A DNA stretch of 64,000 nt. Origin: Sulfurovum lithotrophicum. Its GTDB lineage: Bacteria; Campylobacterota; Campylobacteria; Campylobacterales; Sulfurovaceae. Made by a program: the position numbers and the translations under genes. The notes beneath the pieces are model-generated. The model had not been told where the DNA came from. It searched no databases and saw nothing but the letters and a program-made list of their open reading frames with translations. Shown here piece by piece: positions 43,196 to 51,926 of the stretch. The stretch spans positions 1,116,001-1,180,000 of the forward strand of contig NZ_CP011308.1 of the NCBI RefSeq assembly GCF_000987835.1. The letters run 5' to 3'. How positions within the stretch are numbered: position 1 is the first letter of the stretch; each line of letters opens with the position of its first letter.

Positions 43196-43978
43196 ATGAT
43201 TGAAAAACTACGGCAAAACGATTTTTCGTTGGTACTTTCCGGTGGCGGTGCTCTTGGTATCTCACATCTTGGTATACTGCATGACCTTGAAAAAGAGGGA
43301 CTTTACCCTATCGAGATCATCGGTACGAGTATGGGTGGCATTGTTGGTGCCTGTGTGGCTATCGGTATGAAAGAGGCCGAGATCTATGAACATATTAAAA
43401 ACTTCAGTAAAATATACAATTGGATGAAGTTCTCACTCTCCGGTAATGCCATGATAGACAACGACAAGATCGCTCTGATCTTTGAAGGGCTCTTTGGGAA
43501 GAGAAAAATGAAGGATACAAAAACGCCCCTCAAGCTTATCGCGACCAACCTTTTTAACGGACATAAACGTGTATTTACTGCCAAAGATGATGTAACTATC
43601 AAAGATGCCATTCTCTGTACCATGGCCATACCAGGCATATTTGAAGAGCATGTGGTCGAGGGCCAAACATACGGTGACGGTTTTTTGTGTGAGAATCTCG
43701 GAGTGAACGAAGCTTCCTGTAAAACCGTACTGGCAGTCGATGTTCTTGGAGAGAACTCTTTTGAAAAAGAGATGCCTGACAACTTTTTCAAAACAGCCAA
43801 TGTCATGGAAATGTTCGAGAAGTCTGTCCGTCTACTCATTTATAACCAGAGCAAGTCACACATAGCCTGTTCTACAAAAGAAATTCTGCTCATAGAACCA
43901 GAGACCAAAGGATACAAAACCTTCTCATTCCACAAGTATGAAGAGATACGTCAACTGGGACTGGGACTGCTGACATGA
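43196..43978 (+). CDS. Patatin-like phospholipase
   Basis: A 260-residue lipid hydrolase. Oxyanion loop SGGGALGISHLG (~15-26), nucleophile GTSMGG (Ser ~44), and the catalytic Asp in YGDGFLCEN. Probably cleaves phospholipid acyl esters in the cytoplasm or at the membrane. It overlaps the following gene by 4 bp (ATGA). Confidence 0.88.
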   Translation: MIEKLRQNDFSLVLSGGGALGISHLGILHDLEKEGLYPIEIIGTSMGGIVGACVAIGMKEAEIYEHIKNFSKIYNWMKFSLSGNAMIDNDKIALIFEGLFGKRKMKDTKTPLKLIATNLFNGHKRVFTAKDDVTIKDAILCTMAIPGIFEEHVVEGQTYGDGFLCENLGVNEASCKTVLAVDVLGENSFEKEMPDNFFKTANVMEMFEKSVRLLIYNQSKSHIACSTKEILLIEPETKGYKTFSFHKYEEIRQLGLGLLT

Positions 43979-44409
43979 AGAATCTTTACTCGAAACTGCT
44001 GGTATTCTTACAGTTCAGTACCATAGGTGTGATGCTCCTGCTGGCGCATTACCGTTTTGATCTTCTGTCCATTCTGGTATTCAGTATCGGGGCTGTTGTG
44101 GGCCTGTGGGCATTGACTCACAACAGGCTGGGTAATTTCAACATCGAACCCGAGCTCAGAGAGAACTGTGAGCTGGTTACTACAGGAATCTATCGCTGGA
44201 TACGCCACCCCATGTATGCCTCCGTGACTCTGATGATGCTTGGAGTGGCTTTGATGGATCCTAGTGCGGTTCAATGGCTGCTCTGGCTTTTTCTTGTCAA
44301 TGTACTACTGCTGAAAGCACAAAGAGAAGAATCCCTCTGGCTTTCACACGATCCATGTTACCTCGAATACAGGGGAAAAACAAAATATTTCATACCATAT
44401 ATTTTATAA
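43975..44409 (+). CDS. Isoprenylcysteine methyltransferase-like membrane protein
   Basis: A 144-residue protein with about four membrane helices and the ICMT/PEMT signature GIYRWIRHPMYASVTLMMLG, ending YLEYRGKTKYFIPYIL with the R-G-KTKY tail. Bacterial members methylate lipid or unknown substrates. Overlap with the patatin gene points to a shared role in lipid turnover, inferred from position. Confidence 0.82.
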   Translation: MKNLYSKLLVFLQFSTIGVMLLLAHYRFDLLSILVFSIGAVVGLWALTHNRLGNFNIEPELRENCELVTTGIYRWIRHPMYASVTLMMLGVALMDPSAVQWLLWLFLVNVLLLKAQREESLWLSHDPCYLEYRGKTKYFIPYIL

Positions 44410-44424
44410 CATGAAAGGCTTTCT

Positions 44425-45588
44425 ATGATCACTGACGGATTTAGCTATCTAGCTTTACTGATGGCCATTGCAGCATCTATTGTATTTGCCGAGAAGAAGA
44501 CGAAAGCAAAGATCTTCGCATATCTTCCTGCTATCGTTATCATCTACTTTGTCGTCATGCTTTTCTCCACATTCGGGCTCTGGCAGAAAAGCGAGTCGAT
44601 CACGGCTACCTATAAAACATTCAAATCCGACCTGCTCCCGGCAATGATCTTTTTGATGCTGCTGCATGCAGATATACGGGAGATCATAAAACTGGGCAAA
44701 AAGATGCTGTTGACCTTCCTTCTGGCATCGGTAAGCATCGCCATAGGCTTCATAGGTATGTTCACCCTCTTCCACAGTTCCTTTGCGTCTGATTCATGGA
44801 AAGCATTCGCTGCGCTTTCAGGTTCCTGGATGGGCGGTACGGGGAATATGGTGGCTATTCAGGGTGCTTTGGACCTCCCTGATGCCGCATTGGGGTACAC
44901 GCTGCTCATCGATTCTGTTGATTATGCCGTCTGGGTCATGGTACTGCTTGCCCTGGTACCCTTCGCCAAACGCTTCAATGCCTGGAGCAAAGCAGATACT
45001 TCTGTCATAGATAAAGTCGGGAAGCATCTCGCACTCAAGGATGCCCAGCGCAAAGCGATCACTTTCCCCTCACTTTTCCTGCTGCTGGGCTCAGCACTGC
45101 TCGTTTCGGCATTCTCACAGTATGCAGGTGCACTGCTGCCAACAACGGATTTTCTTACCATGACGACCTGGGTAGTCATCATAGCTACTGTTGCAGGCAT
45201 ACTCTTTGCCATGACACCTGTTGCAAGGCTTTCAGGCTCTTCCGAACTGGCGAGTATCATGCTCTATCTCATCGTTGCACTCATTGCCTCACGTGCCAAT
45301 TTTGCTGAACTGACGGAAGCACCGCTCTATATTGTGGCCGGTTTTGTCATTATTGCTATACATGCAATTATCATGATATTTTTTGCAAAAACATTCAGGC
45401 TTGACCTTTTTTCTCTAGGAGTCGCATCTCTTGCCAACATAGGCGGTGTAGCTTCAGCGCCCATACTTGCCTCTGCCTATTCAAAAGCATTGATTCCCAT
45501 AGGTGTGCTCATGGCCATGATGGGGTATATCCTGGGTACCTTTGGTGGATTGATGGTAGGAAAGGTCCTTGAAATAATCGCAGCTTAG
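44425..45588 (+). CDS. DUF819 family membrane protein
   Basis: A 387-residue protein with about 11 membrane helices. SWMGGTGNMVAIQGALD and SLANIGGVASAPILASAYSK are the family motifs, arranged as two similar halves like a transporter. Proposed as a transporter or channel, substrate unknown. It begins 15 bp after the ICMT-like gene. Confidence 0.85.
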   Translation: MITDGFSYLALLMAIAASIVFAEKKTKAKIFAYLPAIVIIYFVVMLFSTFGLWQKSESITATYKTFKSDLLPAMIFLMLLHADIREIIKLGKKMLLTFLLASVSIAIGFIGMFTLFHSSFASDSWKAFAALSGSWMGGTGNMVAIQGALDLPDAALGYTLLIDSVDYAVWVMVLLALVPFAKRFNAWSKADTSVIDKVGKHLALKDAQRKAITFPSLFLLLGSALLVSAFSQYAGALLPTTDFLTMTTWVVIIATVAGILFAMTPVARLSGSSELASIMLYLIVALIASRANFAELTEAPLYIVAGFVIIAIHAIIMIFFAKTFRLDLFSLGVASLANIGGVASAPILASAYSKALIPIGVLMAMMGYILGTFGGLMVGKVLEIIAA

Positions 45589-45651
45589 GCTGTCACGATT
45601 TGTTCACAATTATTGTATAAAATAAAAAATCAAAATACAAAAGGATTTTAA

Positions 45652-46122
45652 ATGTTAAGAAAAAAACTGAAGCATTTGGGTGCGATCGGTGTACTCTCCT
45701 CAGCGCTGCTTTTTTCAGGATGTACCCCGGAAGATCAGGCTTTCGCATCCGGAGCTGCCATGGGTGCAGTAGCCGGTGTAGCACTCTCTTCATACAGCTA
45801 TCCGCGTTACTACGGATATCCGTATTACTATTACGGCGGAAGATACTATTATGGCGGATATTACCGTAACGGGTATTACTATTATCGCGGCTATCGATAC
45901 AGAGGCGGATACTTCTATTATCACGGGTACAGATACTACAACGGCCGGCGCTACCGAGCTCAACCTGGAAGGTATGGCTACTACAGAAACAAAAATGACT
46001 ATAAAAGATACAGAAACCATAGAGACAGAAGATACAACAGGTCAGGTAACAGGAGTCATGCAGCAGCAATACGCAATAACAGAGCTGTACCCACACAAAG
46101 AGCACGTAGTTACCATCGATAG
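45652..46122 (+). CDS. Tyr/Gly/Arg-rich lipoprotein
   Basis: A 156-residue protein with a lipoprotein signal: AIGVLSSALLFSGC (lipid Cys24), a short Ala/Gly region ASGAAMGAVAGVALSS, then a long stretch that is extremely rich in Tyr, Gly and Arg (runs such as YYGYPYYYYGGRYYYGG and YYRNGYYYYRGYRYRGG), ending in a basic tail. The Tyr-rich part is low complexity; it may stick to surfaces or cell-wall glycans. The pattern would also make an antisense ORF look open. Confidence 0.78.
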   Translation: MLRKKLKHLGAIGVLSSALLFSGCTPEDQAFASGAAMGAVAGVALSSYSYPRYYGYPYYYYGGRYYYGGYYRNGYYYYRGYRYRGGYFYYHGYRYYNGRRYRAQPGRYGYYRNKNDYKRYRNHRDRRYNRSGNRSHAAAIRNNRAVPTQRARSYHR

Positions 46123-46138
46123 TAAGAGGAATTAAAAG

Positions 46139-46363
46139 GTGAAAGAAAACAAGGCTTTGACAGCAGATGAACAGCTTATAGCGTATGAAAAGTACAAAGC
46201 AGAACTCCTGACAGATTATCATGATCTGAAATTGGAACTTGCGTATGCGGCGGATAGTGTCGAAGAGGGATTGATCAAAAAGAAACGAGAAAGACTTTCC
46301 CGACATATCAAAACGCTTTCCTCAAAAATAGACCAGCTCAGAGCAGAGGAAAATCAGACGTGA
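46139..46363 (+). CDS. 74-residue helical protein
   Basis: GTG start with AAAAGG upstream. MKENKALTADEQLIAYEKYK, then a charged helix with EEGLIKKKRERLSRHIKTL and a final KIDQLRAEENQT. Probably a small coiled-coil protein. Its stop overlaps the start of the epimerase gene by 4 bp. Confidence 0.62.
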   Translation: MKENKALTADEQLIAYEKYKAELLTDYHDLKLELAYAADSVEEGLIKKKRERLSRHIKTLSSKIDQLRAEENQT

Positions 46364-47448
46364 AAATAAGCGGTATCAGAACGGCTCTGCTCAAAGCACC
46401 TCTTAAAAACCCTTTTGTCACATCTTTGCGGCGTGTAGATGCTTTGGAGGACCTTGTCGTCATTATCGAATGTGATGACGGATCCATCGGTTACGGGGAA
46501 GGTGCCCCTACCCCTGTTATCACCGGTGAGACCATCGGTTCCATGAGAGCAGCTATTGCATTGATGGAGCCGTTCCTTGTCGGTAGAGAGATAGAAGAGT
46601 TTGATACCCTTCTCGATCATGTCCATTCCCATATCATCAAAAATACGACTGCCAAATCCGCGCTCGAGATCGCACTGTACGATCTTAAAGCCAAATCCCT
46701 CTCCCTGCCGCTCTACAGAATGCTTGGTGGTGAAAAGAGAGTGTTTGAGACTGATCTTACCATCAGTATGGGAGAGATAGACAAGATGATTGCTGACTGT
46801 CTCGATGCGGTCTCTCTGGGTTATAACTCACTCAAGATCAAAATCGGGGATGATCCCCAAAAAGACATTGAACGCATTATCGCTATACATGAAGCTCTGG
46901 ACGACAGTATCCGACTGAGACTGGATGCTAATCAGGGATGGACGGCAAAGCAGAGCGTTGAACTCCTGCAAGGCATTGAAAAACGGGGCATCATCGCTGA
47001 ATTCATTGAGCAGCCTGTAGCGGCGGATGATATTGAAGGGCTGAAATATATTAAAGAGAGAGTACAGACCCCTCTGCTTGCCGATGAGTCGATCTTTTCA
47101 CTCAAAGATGCCCGCAGACTGCTTGAACTTGAAGCCATAGATTATGTCAATATCAAGCTGGCAAAGACAGGAGGGATTTCAGAAGCACTTGCTCTTGCCG
47201 ATCTTTCCAGTGATTTCGGCGTCAAATGTATGATAGGCTGTATGCTGGAGGGTCCCATATCTGTAACGGCAGGCGTACATGTCGCCTCAGCCAAGGCAGA
47301 CGTTATCACTATGCTTGATCTGGATGCAGTCAGTCTGCTGGCCTCCCACCCTGTTGAAACTTCTGTTCAGTATGATCAAAGTCAAATTGCCCTTTCAGAT
47401 GATCTGGGTCTGGGTATTTTTGGAGTTGGCGAGCTTCAATTTTTATAA
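46360..47448 (+). CDS. Dipeptide epimerase, enolase superfamily
   Basis: A 362-residue enzyme of the muconate-lactonising subgroup. The N-terminal capping domain includes IRTALLKAPLKNPF; the barrel shows LKIKIG (catalytic K-x-K), RLDANQGW (metal Asp), the second metal Glu in FIEQPV, LLADES, and the second catalytic Lys in VNIKLAKTGG. This order fits L-Ala-D/L-Glu epimerases that recycle or degrade murein peptides. A GTG start is used. Confidence 0.87.
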   Translation: MKISGIRTALLKAPLKNPFVTSLRRVDALEDLVVIIECDDGSIGYGEGAPTPVITGETIGSMRAAIALMEPFLVGREIEEFDTLLDHVHSHIIKNTTAKSALEIALYDLKAKSLSLPLYRMLGGEKRVFETDLTISMGEIDKMIADCLDAVSLGYNSLKIKIGDDPQKDIERIIAIHEALDDSIRLRLDANQGWTAKQSVELLQGIEKRGIIAEFIEQPVAADDIEGLKYIKERVQTPLLADESIFSLKDARRLLELEAIDYVNIKLAKTGGISEALALADLSSDFGVKCMIGCMLEGPISVTAGVHVASAKADVITMLDLDAVSLLASHPVETSVQYDQSQIALSDDLGLGIFGVGELQFL

Positions 47449-47526
47449 TTTTCTTTTTTGGACAATACAACTTCTATATAAAAAAGATATAATTATCCAA
47501 GGTCTTTAACGGAGGACGACGTACAA

Positions 47527-47535
47527 ATGGAGTAG
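47527..47535 (+). other. Minimal ATG-GAG-TAG frame before the GGDEF gene
   Basis: GGAGG (47511-47515) is followed by ATG GAG TAG. The GGDEF start GTG lies at 47539, 4 bp after TAG, with its own GGAG at 47529-47532 inside the mini-frame. It could slow or couple initiation, or be chance. Confidence 0.3.
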
Positions 47536-47538
47536 ATT

Positions 47539-48609
47539 GTGGATGACACTATAGACTATTTGAATGAAGTAAAATACAGCAAACAAAGACTGCTTGTACT
47601 CTTCATGATTACATTTTTCATTATTGCTTTTTGGCAGCAGGCAGCAGATACTTTGTCTCAAAAAATATTATATGCAGGCCTTTTATTGACCGCACTTGGT
47701 ATTGTTTCGCTCATTCACTATTTTTTTATTCTTCGTTATCCTGACAAAATAGCTGCACTGAGAAAAACCTTTTTACTTCTTTTGGACCTGGCTATATTGA
47801 CTTTTCTGATAGCTCTCTTTGAGAAAGAGGGGTTGTACCTGTTTCCTCTTTATATCATCATCAATATGCAGACCGGTCTCTACTTTGGTATGCAGTATTT
47901 TTATATAAGCCTTATCACAACTTCAGTTTCCTGGATTGTTTTGCTATTCTATTCACCCTATTGGGCCGAACACTTCGATATCGTTGCTGTGTTTGCAGTC
48001 ACTACCTACCTGATATCTTTACTCTATCTCAACTATATCATAAAAGCTTACGAAGTGATGGATACGCTCTCCGAACAACTCTCGATCGTTTCAGAAGATG
48101 CCTATCATGATAGCCTGACCGGCTTGGCAAACAGAAAGACATATACAGAAGAGTTGAAAAATGCTTTTAAGGAAAAGTCGTTTTTTGCACTTATTTTTAT
48201 AGACCTGAACAAGTTCAAAACGATCAACGATACCCATGGGCATGATATTGGAGATGAAGTGCTGAAGGAAGTTGCAAGAAGACTTCTTTCCCAATTGAAT
48301 GAAGAGGACTTTCTGGCAAGGTTCGGCGGAGACGAGTTTGCTATTATCTCCCGAAAGAAAAAAGTGTTTTTGCCAAAATTAATTGAAAAGCTTGAAGGGG
48401 CTGTGATCGGCTACCATACAGTGGATGGGAAAAGCCTGCATATTGAATTGAGTATTGGTATCAGTTTGTATCCTGATGATACCAAAATGTCTGCATTGCT
48501 GGGAAAATATGCAGATATTGCCATGTACGCTGCGAAGAAAAGAGAAGATGCCTATCATGTTTTCTATAAAGATATTTCCGCTGACAAACACCCTGATGAT
48601 ATTGTTTGA
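47539..48609 (+). CDS. Membrane-anchored diguanylate cyclase
   Basis: A 356-residue protein with about six N-terminal membrane helices (7TMR-like, 20-170) and a C-terminal GGDEF domain: DSLTGLANRKTY, DLNKFKTINDTHGHDIGDE and the active FLARFGGDEFAII. The probable product is cyclic di-GMP. A GTG start at 47539 is used with GGAG 6 nt upstream. The membrane part may sense a lipophilic or small external ligand. Confidence 0.87.
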   Translation: MDDTIDYLNEVKYSKQRLLVLFMITFFIIAFWQQAADTLSQKILYAGLLLTALGIVSLIHYFFILRYPDKIAALRKTFLLLLDLAILTFLIALFEKEGLYLFPLYIIINMQTGLYFGMQYFYISLITTSVSWIVLLFYSPYWAEHFDIVAVFAVTTYLISLLYLNYIIKAYEVMDTLSEQLSIVSEDAYHDSLTGLANRKTYTEELKNAFKEKSFFALIFIDLNKFKTINDTHGHDIGDEVLKEVARRLLSQLNEEDFLARFGGDEFAIISRKKKVFLPKLIEKLEGAVIGYHTVDGKSLHIELSIGISLYPDDTKMSALLGKYADIAMYAAKKREDAYHVFYKDISADKHPDDIV

Positions 48610-48711
48610 GCCAACAACAATACAGTAATTTCTCTTCACCGGCATCAGACATACACTCTCTATTAACTTATCTGTATTAGAATAGCGGAAACCAAAAGAA
48701 AGCATACGCAG

Positions 48712-50049
48712 ATGTACAGAAAGATTCAACTTATTCTATTGATACTATTTTCCTTTTCCACACTTCTTCCTGCCCAGTATTTGCTCAAAGAGAGTACCCG
48801 AAAACCAAGTAAGATAGACCATATGCCAAAGCATAAAGTGGCAGATATGCGAAGAATTCCCCAAGATCCTGCCTATTATGCCAAACAGATCAAGCCTTGG
48901 CCCAAAGCCAGACAAAAACGTGCAGATGGGCTGTTTAACCGCAAATATTTCAAGCCGTGGCATCTGAAGAAACTGGATATTCCTATGAAGGATTTTGGCT
49001 GGGAAGTGCGTTTCGTGACCAAGAACAGAATATACACGGAAAAGGGGAAACAGATACCGGCATCGATCTATAAAAAGTGGATAGAGAATGCCAATTATAA
49101 ACACAAAAATGCAAGACGTTACAAAGCCATTACCACGGAGCGTACCAATGTCAGGGCTTTACCTACTTCTACCCCTTTCTACCTCGACCCGCACCGTGTG
49201 GGAGAAGGATTTCCTTTCAACTATAACCAGAATTCAGCCCTGCATATGAATGTACCGGTTTTCGTGTCGCACTTCTCAAAAGACGGCAAGTGGGCATTTG
49301 TACGCGCCTCTTACGCTTTTGGCTGGGTCAAGGTGCATGATATAGCCTTTGTTGACAATAAATTCATTCGCACCTTCCGAAACGGAAAATATGCCATGAC
49401 GGTCAAAGATGACCTCAGACTCTATAACGAGAAGGGCAAAGAGGTCAGTTTCGTAAAACTGGGTACTCTGTTCCCCATGGCAAAAGACGGCAAGCACTAC
49501 CTGGCGGCAAAACGGGACCGTAACGGCAAAGCGCAGATAGAAAAGGTTTCTGTTGCCAATTCAAAGACCATTGCAAAAAAACCGCTTCCTTTCACTGCCA
49601 AAAATGTCGCAAGGGTGGCCAAAGAGTTCTATAATGAACCCTATGGCTGGGGCGGTGGCTACGGCTGTCGTGACTGTTCTGCTACAACCAGGGATTTTCT
49701 GGGTGTTTTCGGTATCTTTCTCAGACGTAACTCAAGCAAACAGGCAAAGGATGGACAGTCCATTCCCATAAAAAACATGCCAAAACAGGCAAAAAAGAAG
49801 AAAATCATCCGGGAAGCGGACCCTTTCCGTTCCCTGCTCTACGTACCGGGGCATATTGTACTCTATTTGGGAGAGTACAAAGGAGAGCCGGTCGTTATGC
49901 ATACTTACTGGGGTATACGCAAAAAAGATGGTTCAAAACTGATAACCGGACGTACCATCATCACTTCTACTGAACCAGGCAAGGAAAGAAAAGATACCAA
50001 AGAAAGCAGCAGGCTTATCAATACACTGAAAACAATTGTGAAGTTTTAA
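48712..50049 (+). CDS. SH3 and NlpC/P60 domain murein hydrolase
   Basis: A 445-residue exported protein: signal peptide LILLILFSFSTLLPAQ, an N-terminal NlpC-associated and SH3 region (SH3_6 type, VRALPTSTPFYLDPHRVGEG; KWAFVRASYAFGWVK), and a C-terminal NlpC/P60 domain with YGWGGGYGCRDCSATTRDF (catalytic Cys in RDCS) and GHIVLYLGEYKG plus VMHTYWG with catalytic His. It should cut cell-wall peptides. RsmD follows after 54 bp. Confidence 0.85.
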   Translation: MYRKIQLILLILFSFSTLLPAQYLLKESTRKPSKIDHMPKHKVADMRRIPQDPAYYAKQIKPWPKARQKRADGLFNRKYFKPWHLKKLDIPMKDFGWEVRFVTKNRIYTEKGKQIPASIYKKWIENANYKHKNARRYKAITTERTNVRALPTSTPFYLDPHRVGEGFPFNYNQNSALHMNVPVFVSHFSKDGKWAFVRASYAFGWVKVHDIAFVDNKFIRTFRNGKYAMTVKDDLRLYNEKGKEVSFVKLGTLFPMAKDGKHYLAAKRDRNGKAQIEKVSVANSKTIAKKPLPFTAKNVARVAKEFYNEPYGWGGGYGCRDCSATTRDFLGVFGIFLRRNSSKQAKDGQSIPIKNMPKQAKKKKIIREADPFRSLLYVPGHIVLYLGEYKGEPVVMHTYWGIRKKDGSKLITGRTIITSTEPGKERKDTKESSRLINTLKTIVKF

Positions 50050-50103
50050 TGCATAATCCGGGTTTATCCCATACACTCAAGTAAAGAAGGTAAAATACAC
50101 GCT

Positions 50104-50715
50104 ATGAAAAGAAAAGAACGTATTAAACTATTCACCACTACAATCATTGCCGGGGAATTTAAGGGCAAACAGATAGAGATACCCGATATCTCAACCACAA
50201 GAAGCTCCAAGTCGATACTGAAAGAATCCTTCTTCAATACCGTTCAGTTCGACATTATCGACAGGAATTTTGTTGAAGTCTTTGCAGGCAGCGGTTCAGT
50301 AGGGCTGGAAGCACTAAGCCGCGGCGCGGCGCAGTGCTACTTCATGGAGTACAACAAGACCGCATTCCGTTCTCTTGAGAACAACATCAAGCAGACCGAC
50401 CCCAGCCGCTGCCACGCCTTTTACGGAGACAGTTTCGAGAATTTTGCCACCGTATACGGCTTGCTGAAACGTCAGGGAGTAAAAACATACTTCTATTTCG
50501 ATCCGCCCTTTTCTACCCGTGACGGTATGGATGAGGTTTACGACAAGACCATTACCCTTATCGAGCAGATAGAACCTGATATATGTGAAATGGTCGCGGT
50601 TGAACATATGACCAACCTGACGATGCCCGAAACAATAGGTGCTCTTGAAAAGCTTAAAAAGAAAAAATTCGGACGCAGTACACTGACCTACTATCGTCCA
50701 AAAGGTGAAGCATGA
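50104..50715 (+). CDS. rsmD: 16S rRNA m2G966 methyltransferase
   Basis: A 203-residue RsmD-type enzyme. GEFKGKQIEIPD at the start, EVFAGSGSVGLEALSRGA (SAM motif I, ~58-75), and DPPFSTRDG (N6/N2-type NPPY-like motif). It methylates G966 in 16S rRNA. Its end overlaps the NYN gene by 4 bp. Confidence 0.9.
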   Translation: MKRKERIKLFTTTIIAGEFKGKQIEIPDISTTRSSKSILKESFFNTVQFDIIDRNFVEVFAGSGSVGLEALSRGAAQCYFMEYNKTAFRSLENNIKQTDPSRCHAFYGDSFENFATVYGLLKRQGVKTYFYFDPPFSTRDGMDEVYDKTITLIEQIEPDICEMVAVEHMTNLTMPETIGALEKLKKKKFGRSTLTYYRPKGEA

Positions 50716-51464
50716 CAAAAAAAGAAGATCATATCGCTCTTTTTATAGACTGTGACAATATATCACACAGATCGATAGAAGGGATCATCAATGAACTGAG
50801 CAAGTACGGCGTAGTGAATATCCGCCAGGCTTACGGGAACTGGACAAAAGACAACCTCAAGAACTGGGAGGACAAACTTCTCGAGTTTGCCATAAAGCCC
50901 ATACAGCAGTTCGACTACTCGAAGAACAAGAATGCCACGGACATTCTCATGACCATCGATGCTATCGACCTGCTGCATACCAAAGATATCGATGCATTTG
51001 CATTTGCTACAAGTGATTCGGACTTTACACCAGTGGTCATGCGTGTACAGGCCGAAGGTATCAAGGTATTCGGTTTTGGGGAGAAAAAGACTCCCAAACC
51101 CTTTATGGCAGCCTGTTCACAGTTCATTTTCACCGAAAAACTGATGGCGACATCGGTCGTCAAGCATGAAGATATACCGAACGCTGAAGCAACAACACCT
51201 GTACGCAAAAGCGGTAAAGAGATGCGTCAGGATACCTGGCTGGTCAATGTATTGCGAAATGCCGTGGACCACACTATGGATGAATACGGCTGGGCAAACC
51301 TTGCCGATGTGGGGACCTACATCAACAACTCCACTTCCTTTTCACCCATCAACTACGGTTACAAGAAACTGAGCAATCTTGTCAAGGAAATAGACCTTTT
51401 TGATATCGCCTACGATGAGCACACCAAACAGCTGAGTATCAGAGACAAACGCTGGAAGAATTAA
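50712..51464 (+). CDS. NYN domain protein with LOTUS-like tail
   Basis: A 250-residue protein. Residues 1-150 are a NYN (PIN-like) ribonuclease domain with acidic sites: ALFIDCDNISH, ATDILMTIDAIDLL and FATSDSDFTPVV. Residues ~165-250 look like an OST-HTH/LOTUS domain (VNVLRNAVDHTMDEYGW; TSFSPINYGYKKLSNLV), which can bind RNA. Overlap with rsmD and contact with the deaminase gene suggest an RNA-related operon. Substrate unknown. Confidence 0.85.
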   Translation: MTKKEDHIALFIDCDNISHRSIEGIINELSKYGVVNIRQAYGNWTKDNLKNWEDKLLEFAIKPIQQFDYSKNKNATDILMTIDAIDLLHTKDIDAFAFATSDSDFTPVVMRVQAEGIKVFGFGEKKTPKPFMAACSQFIFTEKLMATSVVKHEDIPNAEATTPVRKSGKEMRQDTWLVNVLRNAVDHTMDEYGWANLADVGTYINNSTSFSPINYGYKKLSNLVKEIDLFDIAYDEHTKQLSIRDKRWKN

Positions 51465-51926
51465 ATGGACCCTTTTATGCGGGAAGCCTTCCTTGAAGCA
51501 AAAAGAGGGATAGAAGCAGGAGACGGCGGTCCTTTCGGTGCCGTTATTGTCAAAGACGGAAAGATCATTGCGTCTGGGCACAATGAAGTGGTCAAAACCA
51601 ACGATCCCACCGCGCATGCCGAAATGAGTGTCATACGCAAAGCCTCTGCAAAACTCCAAAACTTCAAGCTTGAAGGATGCTCACTCTATGTGACAGGAGA
51701 ACCCTGTCCCATGTGTTTCTCCGCGATCCACTGGGCACATATAGACAGGGTCTACTACTGCAACACAAAAGAAGATGCTGCCCGCATCGGTTTTGACGAC
51801 AGCCTGATCACCGAGATCATTCTAGGGAAGAAAAAAGATCCGGTCTCTTTCATTCATACTGCTGATCAGCAATGCAAGGCACTTTTTACAGAGTGGTATG
51901 AGGATCCGGATAAAATAGCTTATTAA
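51465..51926 (+). CDS. Nucleoside/guanine deaminase
   Basis: A 153-residue cytidine-deaminase-fold enzyme. HAEMSVIRKA holds the zinc His and catalytic Glu; EPCPMCFSAIHWAHI the two zinc Cys. Gene order and PFGAVIVKDGKII, with the tail SFIHTADQQCKALFTEWYE, fit guanine deaminase GuaD-type enzymes better than TadA. Directly follows the NYN stop codon. Confidence 0.85.
   Translation: MDPFMREAFLEAKRGIEAGDGGPFGAVIVKDGKIIASGHNEVVKTNDPTAHAEMSVIRKASAKLQNFKLEGCSLYVTGEPCPMCFSAIHWAHIDRVYYCNTKEDAARIGFDDSLITEIILGKKKDPVSFIHTADQQCKALFTEWYEDPDKIAY

Noticed and set aside
45593-46306. 237-codon open frame on the minus strand
   Set aside because: It is antisense to the Tyr-rich lipoprotein and the small helical gene. 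The Tyr codons (TAC/TAT) leave the opposite strand open, and the lipobox, start and ribosome site support the + strand.
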